A stretch of 64,000 nucleotides of DNA from positions 434,001 through 498,000 of the forward strand of contig NZ_WQMS01000016.1 in the NCBI RefSeq assembly GCF_009753715.1, given 5' to 3'. This DNA comes from Sphingomonas horti (GTDB lineage: Bacteria > Pseudomonadota > Alphaproteobacteria > Sphingomonadales > Sphingomonadaceae). The notes beneath the pieces were generated by a model. The model searched no databases. It was not told the origin of the DNA and saw only the letters and a list, made by a program, of their open reading frames with translations. The position numbers and the translations under genes are program-made. This document shows, in pieces, positions 54,102 through 63,880 of the stretch. How positions within the stretch are numbered: the first letter of the stretch is position 1; each line of letters begins with the position of its first letter.

Positions 54102-55539
54102 GACCGGCTTGGCGACCGTCCACCGTGCGCGCCAGCGCGTGGTGCTGGCCGCAGTGTGCCGCAACGCGGCGGCGATGGGGCTCACGCCAGGCATGCCGCT
54201 GACGCAGGCGCGGGCGATGGTGCCCGGGCTGGACGTGCGTGACGCCGATCCGGACGGAGACGGGGCGCTTCTGCAACGCATCGGCCGATTCGCGGCGCGA
54301 CGAATCACGCCCTTGGTCGCGCTGTCCGGTACCGACGGGCTGTGGCTCGACCTGACCGGTGCCGCCCATCTGCATGGCGGCGAGCACCGGCTGGGCGCCG
54401 GCCTGCTGCGCTTCTGTGCGAAATTGGGATTGGAAGCGCGGATCGCCATGGCGAGCAACGGAGCCGCTGCCGACGCGCTGGCGCGGCACGGGCCCGAGCG
54501 GCTGACCTTGTGTTCCGAAGGTGAGGAAGAAGCCGCCCTCGCGCCGCTACCGGTAGCGGCGCTGCGCCTGGATCAGTCCGCCGCGAACGGGATGCGCCGA
54601 CTCGGGCTGGAACGGATCGGCGAGATGGCTGCCGTCCCGCGCGGGCCGCTGGTGCGGCGGTTCGGCCGGGACGTGCTGCTGAAGCTGGACCAGGCGTTCG
54701 GCCACGCGGCGGAGCCGATCGATCCGATTATTCCGCGCGACGCGCCGGCCGCGGCTCTGCGCTTCGCCGAGCCGATCGGCGGAGCGGAGACGATCGCCCG
54801 AGCGATCGGCGATCTGCTCGACGATCTGATCGAGCGGTTGCGCGAGGCTGGGCTCGGCGTCCGCGCGCTGCTGCTGCTCTGCGATCGTGTCGACCGGCAG
54901 CAGCAACGCGTCGAAATCGGCGCCGCTCGCGCGACTCGCGACAAGGCGCACCTGCTGCGGCTGCTCGGCCGCAGGATCGAGACGATCGATCCCGGCTTCG
55001 GCATCGATGCCATGCGCCTGGTCGCCGCGCGCGCCGAGCCACTGGGCGCCGCGGTCGTTGCCGGCGACCTCGCCGCGTCCGCACCCACGGCCGACATCGC
55101 GCAGCTGATCGACCTGATCGCCGGCCGGATCGGCACGCAACATCTCTATCGGTTGAGCGCGGTCGAGAGCGACGTGCCGGAACGCAGCGTCCGCAGGATC
55201 GCGCCGCTCGACATGCCTGTGCCCTGGCCCGACAGCTGGCCGCGTCCGCCGCGACTGCTGTCCCGGCCAGAGCCGATCGACCATGTCGTCGCCGAATTGC
55301 CCGACGCGCCGCCGCGGCGCTTCACCTGGCGCGGCCGGACGCATCACCTGGTCAAAGGTGACGGCCCCGAACGCATCTACGGCGAATGGTGGAAGCGGAG
55401 CGGCGAGCGCGATGCGGTGCGCGACTATTTCCGGGTCGAGGACGAGAGCGGCGCGCGCTTCTGGCTGTTCCGCCGCGGCGATGGCGAGGACTCGCGCACC
55501 GGCGACCTCAGCTGGTGGATGCAGGGCGGATGCGGCTGA
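54016..55539 (+). CDS. imuB: ImuB (catalytically inactive-type Y-family polymerase)
   Basis: A 507-residue Y-family polymerase-like protein. The N-terminal domain starts MRRVASLYLPFLPTDRIKR, the palm includes LVALSGTDGLWLDLTGAAHL, a helix-hairpin-helix region follows (MRRLGLERIGEMAAVPRGPLVRRF) and the C-terminus is the ImuB-type extension ending in YFRVEDESGARFWLFRRG. ImuB bridges the beta clamp and the error-prone polymerase DnaE2; it normally lacks the polymerase's own catalytic acidic residues. In most alphaproteobacteria dnaE2 follows as the third gene, but here glnB follows after 120 bases, so dnaE2 must lie elsewhere if present. GGAGG precedes ATG 54016. Confidence 0.9.
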   Translation: MRRVASLYLPFLPTDRIKRIAPASAGQPETGLATVHRARQRVVLAAVCRNAAAMGLTPGMPLTQARAMVPGLDVRDADPDGDGALLQRIGRFAARRITPLVALSGTDGLWLDLTGAAHLHGGEHRLGAGLLRFCAKLGLEARIAMASNGAAADALARHGPERLTLCSEGEEEAALAPLPVAALRLDQSAANGMRRLGLERIGEMAAVPRGPLVRRFGRDVLLKLDQAFGHAAEPIDPIIPRDAPAAALRFAEPIGGAETIARAIGDLLDDLIERLREAGLGVRALLLLCDRVDRQQQRVEIGAARATRDKAHLLRLLGRRIETIDPGFGIDAMRLVAARAEPLGAAVVAGDLAASAPTADIAQLIDLIAGRIGTQHLYRLSAVESDVPERSVRRIAPLDMPVPWPDSWPRPPRLLSRPEPIDHVVAELPDAPPRRFTWRGRTHHLVKGDGPERIYGEWWKRSGERDAVRDYFRVEDESGARFWLFRRGDGEDSRTGDLSWWMQGGCG

Positions 55540-55998
<459 letters not shown>

Positions 55999-56028
55999 CC
56001 GCTCAAGCCTGTTCCCGGAGACGACCTC

Positions 56029-57441
56029 ATGCCCGCCACTGCCGCCGACATCCTCAAGCGCATCCAGGACGAGGAAATCGAATGGGTCGATCTCCGCTTC
56101 ACCGACCCCAAGGGCAAGTGGCAGCATCTGTCCATGGTCGCAGGCGTCATCGACGAGGACGCGCTGACCGACGGGCTGATGTTCGACGGCTCGTCGATCG
56201 CCGGCTGGAAGGCGATCAACGAAAGCGACATGATCCTGAAGCCCGACCTGGACGCGGCCTATATCGACCCGTTCAGCGCGACGCCGATGTTGATCCTGTT
56301 CTGCGACGTGGTCGAGCCGTCGACCGGCGAACTCTACAGCCGCGATCCGCGCTCGACCGCCAAGCGGGCCGAGGCGTACCTGAAGAACACCGGGATCGGC
56401 GACACCATCTATGTCGGCCCGGAGGCCGAGTTCTTCCTGTTCGACGACGTCCGGTTCGAGAACAGCTACGCGACCAGCTACTACAAGATCGACGATATCG
56501 AGCTGCCGACCAATTCCGGGCGCGAATATGAGGTCGGCAACCTCGCCCACCGGCCTCGCGCCAAGGGCGGCTACTTCCCCGTCGCCCCGGTCGACAGCGC
56601 CGTCGATATTCGCGGCGAGATGGTCTCGACGATGCTGGAAATGGGCCTGCCCTGCGACAAGCATCATCATGAGGTGGCCGCGGCGCAGCACGAGCTCGGC
56701 CTGACCTTCGGCACGCTCGTCGAGACCGCCGACCGGATGCAGATCTACAAGTACGTCGTGCACCAGGTCGCGCAGGCTTATGGCAAGACCGCAACCTTCA
56801 TGCCCAAGCCCATCAAGGACGATAACGGCTCCGGCATGCACACCCACATGTCGATCTGGCAGGCAGGCAAGCCGCTGTTTGCCGGCAACGGCTATGCCGG
56901 GCTTTCGGACATGTGCCTCTATTTCATCGGCGGCGTCATCAAGCATGCCCGGGCCCTGAACGCATTCACCAACCCGTCGACCAACAGCTACAAGCGGCTG
57001 GTGCCGGGCTATGAGGCGCCGGTGCTGCTCGCCTATTCGAGCCGCAACCGTTCGGCGTCCTGCCGCATTCCCTACGGCACCGGCAGCAAGGCCAAGCGGG
57101 TCGAATTCCGCTTCCCCGACGCGCTCGCCAATCCGTACCTCGCCTACGCGGCGCTGCTGATGGCCGGCCTCGACGGCATCCAGAACCGCCTGCATCCGGG
57201 CGACGCGATGGACAAGAATCTCTACGACCTGCCGCCGGCCGAGCTTGCCGACGTGCCGACCGTCTGCGGCTCGCTGCGCGAAGCGCTGGACGCGCTCGAG
57301 GCCGACATGGACTTCCTGCTGAAGGGCGACGTGTTCGGCCGCGAGCAGATCGAGGCCTATATCGGGCTGAAGCGCGAGGAAGTGGCGCACTGGGAAATGA
57401 CCCCGAGCCCGGTCGAGTTCGATATGTACTACAGCAGCTGA
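56029..57441 (+). CDS. glnA: Glutamine synthetase, type I
   Basis: A 470-residue GSI that condenses ammonia with glutamate. Landmarks: [52 protein letters not shown] and [10 protein letters not shown]. The adenylylation tyrosine is Tyr399 in [11 protein letters not shown], so activity should be controlled by GlnE. Length and order are those of the dodecameric enzyme. It follows glnB with a 30-base gap; both genes probably share one transcript. Confidence 0.98.
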   Translation: MPATAADILKRIQDEEIEWVDLRFTDPKGKWQHLSMVAGVIDEDALTDGLMFDGSSIAGWKAINESDMILKPDLDAAYIDPFSATPMLILFCDVVEPSTGELYSRDPRSTAKRAEAYLKNTGIGDTIYVGPEAEFFLFDDVRFENSYATSYYKIDDIELPTNSGREYEVGNLAHRPRAKGGYFPVAPVDSAVDIRGEMVSTMLEMGLPCDKHHHEVAAAQHELGLTFGTLVETADRMQIYKYVVHQVAQAYGKTATFMPKPIKDDNGSGMHTHMSIWQAGKPLFAGNGYAGLSDMCLYFIGGVIKHARALNAFTNPSTNSYKRLVPGYEAPVLLAYSSRNRSASCRIPYGTGSKAKRVEFRFPDALANPYLAYAALLMAGLDGIQNRLHPGDAMDKNLYDLPPAELADVPTVCGSLREALDALEADMDFLLKGDVFGREQIEAYIGLKREEVAHWEMTPSPVEFDMYYSS

Positions 57442-57463
57442 GGCGCGGCCACGTCCGCGCCGA

Positions 57464-57540
57464 TGCGGCCAGGCGTAGCCGAGGCCGCACAGCTGCTGTC
57501 GGCGGGTCTCGCCAGAGCGACCAACGGCGCGGCTTCGCGG
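57464..57540. other. Hairpin-rich tail after glnA
   Basis: In the 172-base gap after glnA there is TGCGGCC/GGCCGCA around a short loop (57464 onward) and a second imperfect hairpin near GGCGCGGCTTCGCGGCGCC (57525-57543). No T-run follows either, so they are at best Rho-assisted or stabilising structures. I see no other element in the gap. Confidence 0.35.
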
Positions 57541-57613
57541 CGCCGCAACCCGCTGGCCTTTTAAGCAATCCCGCGCGATGATCCCGATTCCCACGTGAAA
57601 AGGGGAACGTCGC

Positions 57614-59101
57614 GTGCGCAAGGACCTCGCCCTCGGAACCGCTCTCCTCGCCAGCGCCTGCGGAGGCGGCGGGTCGACACCGACGCCTCCCGCCGCCAAC
57701 CAGCCCCCACGCTTCACGTCCGCCGCGACGGCAAGCGTGGCCGAGAATTCGCAATCCGGCATCTACACCGCGACCGCAACCGATCCCGAGGGCGCGCCGC
57801 TGACCTACAGCATCGGCGGCGGCGCGGACGCCGGGCGCTTCGCGATCTCGCCCGCCGGCGTACTCTCGTTCGCGGCGCCGCCCAATTTCGAGCTGCCAGC
57901 CGATGCCGACGGCGACAATGTCTATCGCGTGCAGCTTCGCGCCAGCGACGGCAGCCAAGCCGCGACGCTCGACCTTGCGGTGACCGTCACGAACAGCCGG
58001 GAAGGCATCCAGGTGCGCCGCGTCGCGACCGGCTTCGACCAGCCTGTCTTCCTCGCGGCGATCCCAGGCGACTCCCGCGTCTTCGTCATCGAAAAAGGCG
58101 GCAAGATCTGGCGGCTCGATCCGGCAAGCGGCGCGAAGACGCTGGCGCACACCGTCACGAACATATCGACGGATGGCGAACGCGGCCTGCTTGGCTTTAC
58201 GGTCACGGACGATTTCGCGCGCACGAACATGGCGTTCATCGTCGTCACCGCTGCCGATGGCACGATTAACGTACGCCGCATCACCATCGGTACCCAGGAA
58301 CTGCCGGGGCTCGGGCCATATGACAGCGTCCTGACGATCCCCCACCCCGGCGCGAACAACCACAATGGCGGTTGGATCGGTTATGGGCCGGATGGCTTCG
58401 TCTATGTCGCGATCGGCGACGGCGGGGGCGGCGGTGACCCGGGTAACAACGCACAGAATACGAACTCGCGCCTCGGCAAGATCCTGCGCTTCGATCGCAA
58501 TCCTGATCCGTTCGCCGGCGCTTCACCGCAATATTTCCGCCCGGCCTCCGGCAATCCATTCCTGAATGGCGGCGGCGACCCCTATGTGTTCGCTTACGGC
58601 CTCAGGAACCCTTTTCGCGCGTCGTTCGACAATGGCCGGCTGCTGATCGGCGATGTGGGGCAGGGAGCCATCGAGGAGATCGACACTGTGCTGCCCAGCG
58701 AACCGGGCCGGAATTTCGGCTGGCGCTTCAAGGAGGGAACGCAGACGTTCAGCGGGACGCCGCCGTCCGGCCTGACCGACCCGGTCAGCCAGTACATGCA
58801 CGGTTCGGGACCGCGCGAGGGTGATTCGATCATCGGAGGCTATGTCTATCGCGGGCCGGTGGCGTCGCTGGTGGGAAGCTATGTGTTCGCCGATTTCGTC
58901 AGCGGCAACATCTGGACCGTCCCCGCATCCTCGCTGATGCAGGGCCAATTGCTGGCGGCGTCGAGCTACGAACGGCGCAACGACGATTTCGCGCCGGATC
59001 AGGGCAGGATCGACAATATCGTCTCGTTCGGGATCGACGCCGCGAACAATCTCTACATCGTCGATCTCGACGGTGATATTTTCGAGGTAACGCCGGGATA
59101 A
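57614..59101 (+). CDS. PQQ-dependent sugar dehydrogenase lipoprotein with N-terminal cadherin-like domain
   Basis: A 495-residue protein. A lipoprotein signal with Cys in SACGGGG leads into one cadherin-like domain (ASVAENSQSGIYTATATDPE and GVLSFAAPPNFE, residues 37-125). This is followed by a six-bladed beta-propeller of the soluble glucose/sorbosone dehydrogenase type: ERGLLGFTVTDDFA, HNGGWIGYGPDGFVYVAIGD, GKILRFDRNPDPF and FAYGLRNPFRASFD. It presumably oxidises a sugar at the cell surface with PQQ. GTG 57614 has AAAAGGGG upstream. A standing alternative is that it is a sugar-binding propeller without activity. Confidence 0.85.
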   Translation: MRKDLALGTALLASACGGGGSTPTPPAANQPPRFTSAATASVAENSQSGIYTATATDPEGAPLTYSIGGGADAGRFAISPAGVLSFAAPPNFELPADADGDNVYRVQLRASDGSQAATLDLAVTVTNSREGIQVRRVATGFDQPVFLAAIPGDSRVFVIEKGGKIWRLDPASGAKTLAHTVTNISTDGERGLLGFTVTDDFARTNMAFIVVTAADGTINVRRITIGTQELPGLGPYDSVLTIPHPGANNHNGGWIGYGPDGFVYVAIGDGGGGGDPGNNAQNTNSRLGKILRFDRNPDPFAGASPQYFRPASGNPFLNGGGDPYVFAYGLRNPFRASFDNGRLLIGDVGQGAIEEIDTVLPSEPGRNFGWRFKEGTQTFSGTPPSGLTDPVSQYMHGSGPREGDSIIGGYVYRGPVASLVGSYVFADFVSGNIWTVPASSLMQGQLLAASSYERRNDDFAPDQGRIDNIVSFGIDAANNLYIVDLDGDIFEVTPG

Positions 59102-59114
59102 GCGCGCCGACAGG

Positions 59115-59876
59115 CTATGCCCGGCCACCCTGGTCGGCCCACCAGTAGCTGAGCAGGGCGGATCGCGCGGCGCGCACCATACCGTCAGGGTCGGCGCGGA
59201 AGCGGGCGAGGGTGCGCAGTACCGTATCGAGCGGGGCCTGCGGCAACGGATGGCAGCTGCCGGGAAAAAGGCCGGTCATCGCATTCGGCAGCACGTGCGC
59301 CAGCGCCCGCGTCTCCGCCGCCGTGACGAGCGGGTCTTCCAGGCTCGCCATCAACAAGACCGGCTGATGCACTTGGCGGAGCGCCGTCGCGTCCAGCGGC
59401 GGCTCCGACGCGAAGCGCGCGAACATCGCGCGATTGACCTGTGCCAGCGCGCGCCAGTCCTGCGGCGCATGGGTGGAGGCAAGCTGGGTGCCGCGCGGAA
59501 TGGCGGCAAGCCGCTCTGAATCGAGCAGATGGGTCACGTGGCTGACCGCGCGCTCGTCATAGGCGATCTTGGCCGCGAGCGTGGCGACGCTACGGACGCG
59601 CTCGGGATGGTGGGCCGCGACCCAGAGCGCGACGAGCCCGCCGAAGCTGTAGCCGAACCAGTCGGCGCGGCCGAGGCCATGCTCGTCGCATTGCCGCAGC
59701 GCATCGGCTGCGATCGCGGCCACCGAGAGCTCGGGCGCAAGCCCGCGGCCGCCATGGCCGAGCAGGTCCGGAACGAATAGCTGCGCCTGCGGGGGGAAAC
59801 GATCGGTCAACGGCGCCATCTCGCGCGCGGAGCTGTTCGCCCCGTGCAGCACGACCAGCGCCGGCTGCGCGCTCAC
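59115..59876 (-). CDS. Alpha/beta-fold hydrolase
   Basis: A 253-residue hydrolase. The oxyanion region is VVLHGANSSAREMAP, the nucleophile Ser is in GYSFGG and the catalytic His is in PGSCHPLPQ near residue 215; the acid Asp lies in MASLEDPLVT. The substrate is unknown; the arrangement fits the epoxide hydrolase/ester-type subgroup. Its ATG overlaps the dnaN stop by four bases, so it is translationally coupled to the sliding clamp gene, an odd pairing probably due to gene order alone. Confidence 0.88.
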   Translation of the reverse strand: MSAQPALVVLHGANSSAREMAPLTDRFPPQAQLFVPDLLGHGGRGLAPELSVAAIAADALRQCDEHGLGRADWFGYSFGGLVALWVAAHHPERVRSVATLAAKIAYDERAVSHVTHLLDSERLAAIPRGTQLASTHAPQDWRALAQVNRAMFARFASEPPLDATALRQVHQPVLLMASLEDPLVTAAETRALAHVLPNAMTGLFPGSCHPLPQAPLDTVLRTLARFRADPDGMVRAARSALLSYWWADQGGRA

Positions 59877-60985
59877 ACCCGCATCGGCATCAGCACGTAA
59901 AGCGCGGGCGCGTTGTCGTTCTCGCGGATCAGCGTCGGTGCGGCGGCGTCGGCGAGATGGACCTCGACCATGTCGCCGTCGATCTGGTGGAGAATGTCCA
60001 TCAGGTAGCGGGCATTGAACCCGATCTCGAAACCCTGGGCGGCATAGTCGCCCGGCACTTCCTCCGACGCGGTGCCGTTCTCGGGGCTGGTGACGGACAG
60101 CGTGATCTTGTCGCGATCGAGCGCCATCTTCACCGCGCGGGTCTTTTCGGAGGCGATGGTCGAGACGCGGTCGACGCCTTCCATGAAGCTCTTCGGGTCG
60201 AGCTTCAGCAATTTGTCGTTTCCGGTCGGAATGACGCGGCTGTAATCGGGGAAGGTGCCGTCGATCAGCTTCGAGGTCAGAATCGCCGCGCCCAGATCGA
60301 AGCGGATCTTGGTGGCCGACAGCGAAACCGTCACCGAGCCGTCGACTTCCTCAAGCAGCTTGCGCAGTTCGCCGACGCATTTGCGGGGAACGATGACGTC
60401 CGGCATGCCGTCCGCACCGTCGGGCCGCGGCACGGTCACGCGGGCGAGGCGGTGACCATCGGTCGCGGCCGCCTTCAGCACCGGCTGGGCGTCGTCGGAC
60501 ACGTGGAAGAAGATACCGTTCAGATAATAGCGCGTCTCCTCGGTCGAGATCGCGAAGCGCGTCTTGTCGATGATCTGGCGCAGCGTCGCCGCCGGCAGCT
60601 CGAACCGGGTCGGCAGCTCGCCCTCGGCGATCACCGGGAAATCGTCGCGCGGCAGCGTCTGCAGGTTGAAGCGGGCACGGCCGGCCACGATTGTCATCTT
60701 GCCTTCGGCGGAGGAAAGCTGGACCTGGCTGCCTTCGGGCAGCTTGCGCACGATGTCGAACAAAGTGTGGGCGGAGACGGTGGTCGCGCCCGGCTGGTCG
60801 ATCGCTGCTTCGACCGTTTCGACGATCTGCAGATCGAGGTCGGTCGCCATCAGCCGGATGCCGCCGTCGCCGGTGGCGTCGACCAGCACGTTCGACAGGA
60901 TCGGGATGGTGTTGCGCCGCTCCACCACCGACTGGACATGGGCCAGGCCCCGCAGCAGCGTTGCCCGTTCGATTGTCGCCTTCAT
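59873..60985 (-). CDS. dnaN: DNA polymerase III subunit beta (sliding clamp)
   Basis: A 370-residue clamp with three similar domains. The N-terminus MKATIERATLLRGLAHVQSV and VVERRNTIPILSNVLVDA are characteristic, and the C-terminus (ADAAAPTLIRENDNAPALYVLMPMRV) ends with the conserved YVLMPMR. I chose ATG 60985; the frame is open further upstream but has no homology. A perfect 46-base inverted repeat lies just upstream at 61016-61061. dnaA and recF are not adjacent. Confidence 0.97.
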   Translation of the reverse strand: MKATIERATLLRGLAHVQSVVERRNTIPILSNVLVDATGDGGIRLMATDLDLQIVETVEAAIDQPGATTVSAHTLFDIVRKLPEGSQVQLSSAEGKMTIVAGRARFNLQTLPRDDFPVIAEGELPTRFELPAATLRQIIDKTRFAISTEETRYYLNGIFFHVSDDAQPVLKAAATDGHRLARVTVPRPDGADGMPDVIVPRKCVGELRKLLEEVDGSVTVSLSATKIRFDLGAAILTSKLIDGTFPDYSRVIPTGNDKLLKLDPKSFMEGVDRVSTIASEKTRAVKMALDRDKITLSVTSPENGTASEEVPGDYAAQGFEIGFNARYLMDILHQIDGDMVEVHLADAAAPTLIRENDNAPALYVLMPMRV

Positions 60986-61015
60986 GGGTCCCCCCGGGCC
61001 GCGTCCGGCCCTGTC

Positions 61016-61061
61016 AAATCCGGTGTGGGTGAGGCGGAGTCCGCCTCGGGTCACCGGATTT
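61016..61061. other. Large inverted repeat upstream of dnaN
   Basis: AAATCCGGTG (61016-61025) and CACCGGATTT (61052-61061) are perfect 10-base arms. Inside them GAGGCGGA and TCCGCCTC pair with one unpaired base between. It lies 30 bases before the dnaN start on the minus strand, where it would form a strong hairpin in the leader. Confidence 0.7.
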
Positions 61062-61134
61062 AGTGGACAAAAAAAGGGGCCGGAGCAAGCGCCCCGACCC
61101 CTGTTTTCCACAGCCCTCTCTAGGAGAGCGTGCC

Positions 61135-61713
61135 TTAGAAGCGGAAGCCGAGCCCCGCCACCACCTGGTGACGCGACAGACCCTGCTCGTAGTTCGAGTA
61201 GCGATACTCGGCCTTCGCGTAGATATTGGTGCCGAGCTTCTGCTCAACGCCGGCGCCGACGCGCACGCCGTCCAGGTTGGTCGACGCGCTGCTGTTGTTC
61301 GCCGGCGTCGCGGTGTCGGTGTAGTTCACCTTGAACCGCGCATTGGTGTAGCCGGCCTTCGCATACAGCAGGGTGCTGGGGGCCACAGCCACGCCGACGC
61401 GGCCGCCGACGTAGAGGTCGCGCTTGGCATTGGCACAGATGCGGTCCGTCGCGGTGATGAAGTCGGTTTCGCAGCCCTTTGCGCTGGAATCGGTGGCTTC
61501 ACCCTCGATACCAAGCACGGCGCCGCCGAGCTGGAAATCATAGCCCAGGCCGGCACCATAGGTGACGCCGTTGCGGTGGCCGCCATCGCCCTTGACGTTG
61601 TCGTAGCCGACAATCGCCTCGACACGCGGGCCGGTGAAGGGGGCCGCATTTTGCGCGAGAGCCGGGGTTGCCGCGGTTGCGCCCAGCAGGGCCGCGATCA
61701 GAAACTTGTTCAT
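61135..61713 (-). CDS. Outer membrane beta-barrel protein (OmpA/Omp25-type)
   Basis: A 192-residue outer membrane protein. The signal peptide MNKFLIAALLGATAATPALAQ is followed by an eight-strand-type barrel with alternating hydrophobic strands (GVTYGAGLGYDFQL, LYVGGRVGVAVAP, YAKAEYRYSNYEQG) and a C-terminal Phe (VVAGLGFRF), the signal for BAM insertion. One Cys pair lies in an extracellular loop (GCETDF and RICANA). No peptidoglycan-binding OmpA tail is present. The start is ATG 61713; it is divergent from ppx/gppA. Confidence 0.88.
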   Translation of the reverse strand: MNKFLIAALLGATAATPALAQNAAPFTGPRVEAIVGYDNVKGDGGHRNGVTYGAGLGYDFQLGGAVLGIEGEATDSSAKGCETDFITATDRICANAKRDLYVGGRVGVAVAPSTLLYAKAGYTNARFKVNYTDTATPANNSSASTNLDGVRVGAGVEQKLGTNIYAKAEYRYSNYEQGLSRHQVVAGLGFRF

Positions 61714-61956
61714 GTTGTTCACTCCACTCGTACCTTTTCTGGTCTGCCCCGCCCGGCGATGAAGGGGGATGCCGGGCGAGAGCCGCCAGATGCGCCTGAA
61801 CGGATGAACCCCCGACAACGAAACATGAACCTGAGACAACAAGCCGGGCTGTGGCAAATCCGCCACAGTCGCTTGCCGCGCATGCGCGGCGCATGTAGAA
61901 GCGGCGGCAAGTACCGGCGGTATCATCCGACCGGAGAATGATAGAGTGACGGCAGA

Positions 61957-63000
61957 ATGGCGGACGTTTCGCCCCTGCCGCTGCAGCCCGGCCCGAACCG
62001 GGCGCGCACGGCCCCCTATTCCCCGGTTCCGGCACCGCAGCGCCGCACCTATGGCGCTCTGGACCTCGGCACGAACAATTGCCGGCTGCTCATCGCCCGG
62101 CCCGGACCCAGCGGCTTCGTCATCGTTGACGCCTTTTCCAGGATCGTGAGGCTGGGCGAGGGGTTGGCGGCGAACGGCCGCCTGAGCGACGCGGCGATGG
62201 ACCGCGCTGTGTCCGCGCTGCGCGTCTGCGCCGACAAATTGCGCCGCCGGCACGTGCATATCTGCCGCTCGGTCGCGACGGAGGCATGCCGCCGCGCCGC
62301 CAATGGCGCCGAGTTCGTGGCCCGAGTCAGGCGCGAGACCGGCATCATGATCGACATCATCCCGGCCGAGGAAGAAGCGCGCCTCGCGGTGATGGGCTGC
62401 CACGTCCTGCTCGAGGAGGGGGACGGCCCGGCTTTGATCTTCGACATCGGCGGCGGATCGACCGAGCTGGTGCTGGTCGACACCGCCGGCCGCCTGCCGC
62501 GCACGATCGACTGGTACAGCGCGCCCTGGGGGGTGGTCTCGCTGACCGAAGTGGAACCCGGCGACGCCTCGACCCAGGAAGGCCGGCTCGACATCTACCG
62601 CCGCATGCGGGCGCGGGTCTCGAACAGCTTCGCCGCTTTCGCCGCGCGGCTCCCCCGAGGGGCGCGCGAGCATCTGCGGCTGCTCGGCACCAGCGGGACG
62701 GTGACGACGCTCGCCAGCGTCCATCTCGGGCTGGCCAGCTACGACCGCAGCGCGGTCGACGGCCTGATCGTGCCGGCGGAGTCGATGCGCCGGGTCAGCG
62801 ACATGCTGTCGCGCAAGTCACACGCCGAGCGGGTCGAGCTGCCCTGCATCGGGCACGAGCGCGCGGATCTGGTGGTGGCGGGATGCGCGATCCTGGAATC
62901 AATTCTCGACATTTTTCCGGCCGAACGCCTGGGCGTCGCCGACCGCGGCATCCGCGAAGGCATATTGCGCACGCTGATGGCGCGCGACGGCTTCGAATGA
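61957..63000 (+). CDS. Exopolyphosphatase / guanosine pentaphosphate phosphatase (Ppx/GppA)
   Basis: A 347-residue ASKHA-fold phosphatase. The phosphate-1 loop is GALDLGTNNCRLLI, phosphate-2 IFDIGGGSTELVLV and the catalytic region has IPAEEEARLAV. It is about as long as an alphaproteobacterial Ppx/GppA core, lacking the extra C-terminal domain of the E. coli enzymes. Substrate preference between polyphosphate and pppGpp cannot be called. rlmE follows after ten bases and is probably co-transcribed, as in related genomes. Confidence 0.9.
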   Translation: MADVSPLPLQPGPNRARTAPYSPVPAPQRRTYGALDLGTNNCRLLIARPGPSGFVIVDAFSRIVRLGEGLAANGRLSDAAMDRAVSALRVCADKLRRRHVHICRSVATEACRRAANGAEFVARVRRETGIMIDIIPAEEEARLAVMGCHVLLEEGDGPALIFDIGGGSTELVLVDTAGRLPRTIDWYSAPWGVVSLTEVEPGDASTQEGRLDIYRRMRARVSNSFAAFAARLPRGAREHLRLLGTSGTVTTLASVHLGLASYDRSAVDGLIVPAESMRRVSDMLSRKSHAERVELPCIGHERADLVVAGCAILESILDIFPAERLGVADRGIREGILRTLMARDGFE

Positions 63001-63010
63001 GGGACGAGTC

Positions 63011-63673
63011 ATGAGGGGCTCCGGGCGCCAGCGGGTCAAGACCGCGCGGAATCGCACCGCGGCGTCGACGCGCTGGCTGGAGCGGCAGCTGAACGACCCC
63101 TATGTGAAGCGGGCCAAGGCGGAAGGCTATCGATCCCGAGCGGCCTACAAGCTGATCGAGCTCGACGAGCGGTTCGGCGTGCTGAAGGGCGCGAAGCGGA
63201 TCGTCGACCTGGGCGTCGCGCCGGGCGGCTGGGCGCAGGTCGCGAAGAAGCGCCACCGCGACGCGACGGTGGTCGGAATCGACCTGCTGCCGACCGACCC
63301 GATCGAAGGCGTCACGCTGTTCCAGATGGACTTCACCGACGATGCCGCACCCGAGCGGTTACGCGCCGCGCTGGGCGGGCCGGCCGACCTGGTGATGTCC
63401 GACATGGCCGCGAACACCGTCGGCCACGCCCAGACCGATCACCTGCGCACGATGGCGCTGGTCGAGAGCGCGGCCTGGTTCGCGATCGAGACGCTGCGGC
63501 CCGGCGGCGGCTTCATCGCCAAGGTGCTGGCCGGCGGCGCCGACAACGATCTGGTCGCGCTGCTGAAGAAGCATTTCGCGACCGTGAAACACGCCAAACC
63601 GCCCGCGAGCCGCAAGGAAAGCTCGGAGTGGTACGTCATTGCCCAGGGATTCAAGGGAGGAGCGTCAGAATAG
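63011..63673 (+). CDS. rlmE: 23S rRNA (uridine-2'-O-)-methyltransferase RlmE (FtsJ)
   Basis: A 220-residue SAM-dependent methyltransferase that modifies U2552 of 23S rRNA. Landmarks: RWLERQLNDPYVKRAKAEGY, RSRAAYKLIELDERF with the catalytic Lys, IVDLGVAPGGWAQVA as SAM motif, SDMAANTVGHAQTDHLR and FIAKVLAGGADNDL. The K-D-K-E catalytic tetrad is in place. It lies ten bases after ppx/gppA, on the same strand. Confidence 0.95.
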   Translation: MRGSGRQRVKTARNRTAASTRWLERQLNDPYVKRAKAEGYRSRAAYKLIELDERFGVLKGAKRIVDLGVAPGGWAQVAKKRHRDATVVGIDLLPTDPIEGVTLFQMDFTDDAAPERLRAALGGPADLVMSDMAANTVGHAQTDHLRTMALVESAAWFAIETLRPGGGFIAKVLAGGADNDLVALLKKHFATVKHAKPPASRKESSEWYVIAQGFKGGASE

Positions 63674-63880
63674 CCGCCTTGCGAAACCAGGTCCGGGTTT
63701 ATCCCCCTCCCATGGGGATCTGAATCGTGTTGTCGCTATGGTCAAGAGGATCGGCCCGCTCTCCGCCCCATTGCGAAGACATGGTGGCTGGGCAATCATC
63801 CGGGATCGACCAGGCCCGGCTGTCGATTGGCGGATGGCGATCAGGGGAGACGAACGCTGCGTATCATTGGCTTCACGGCA

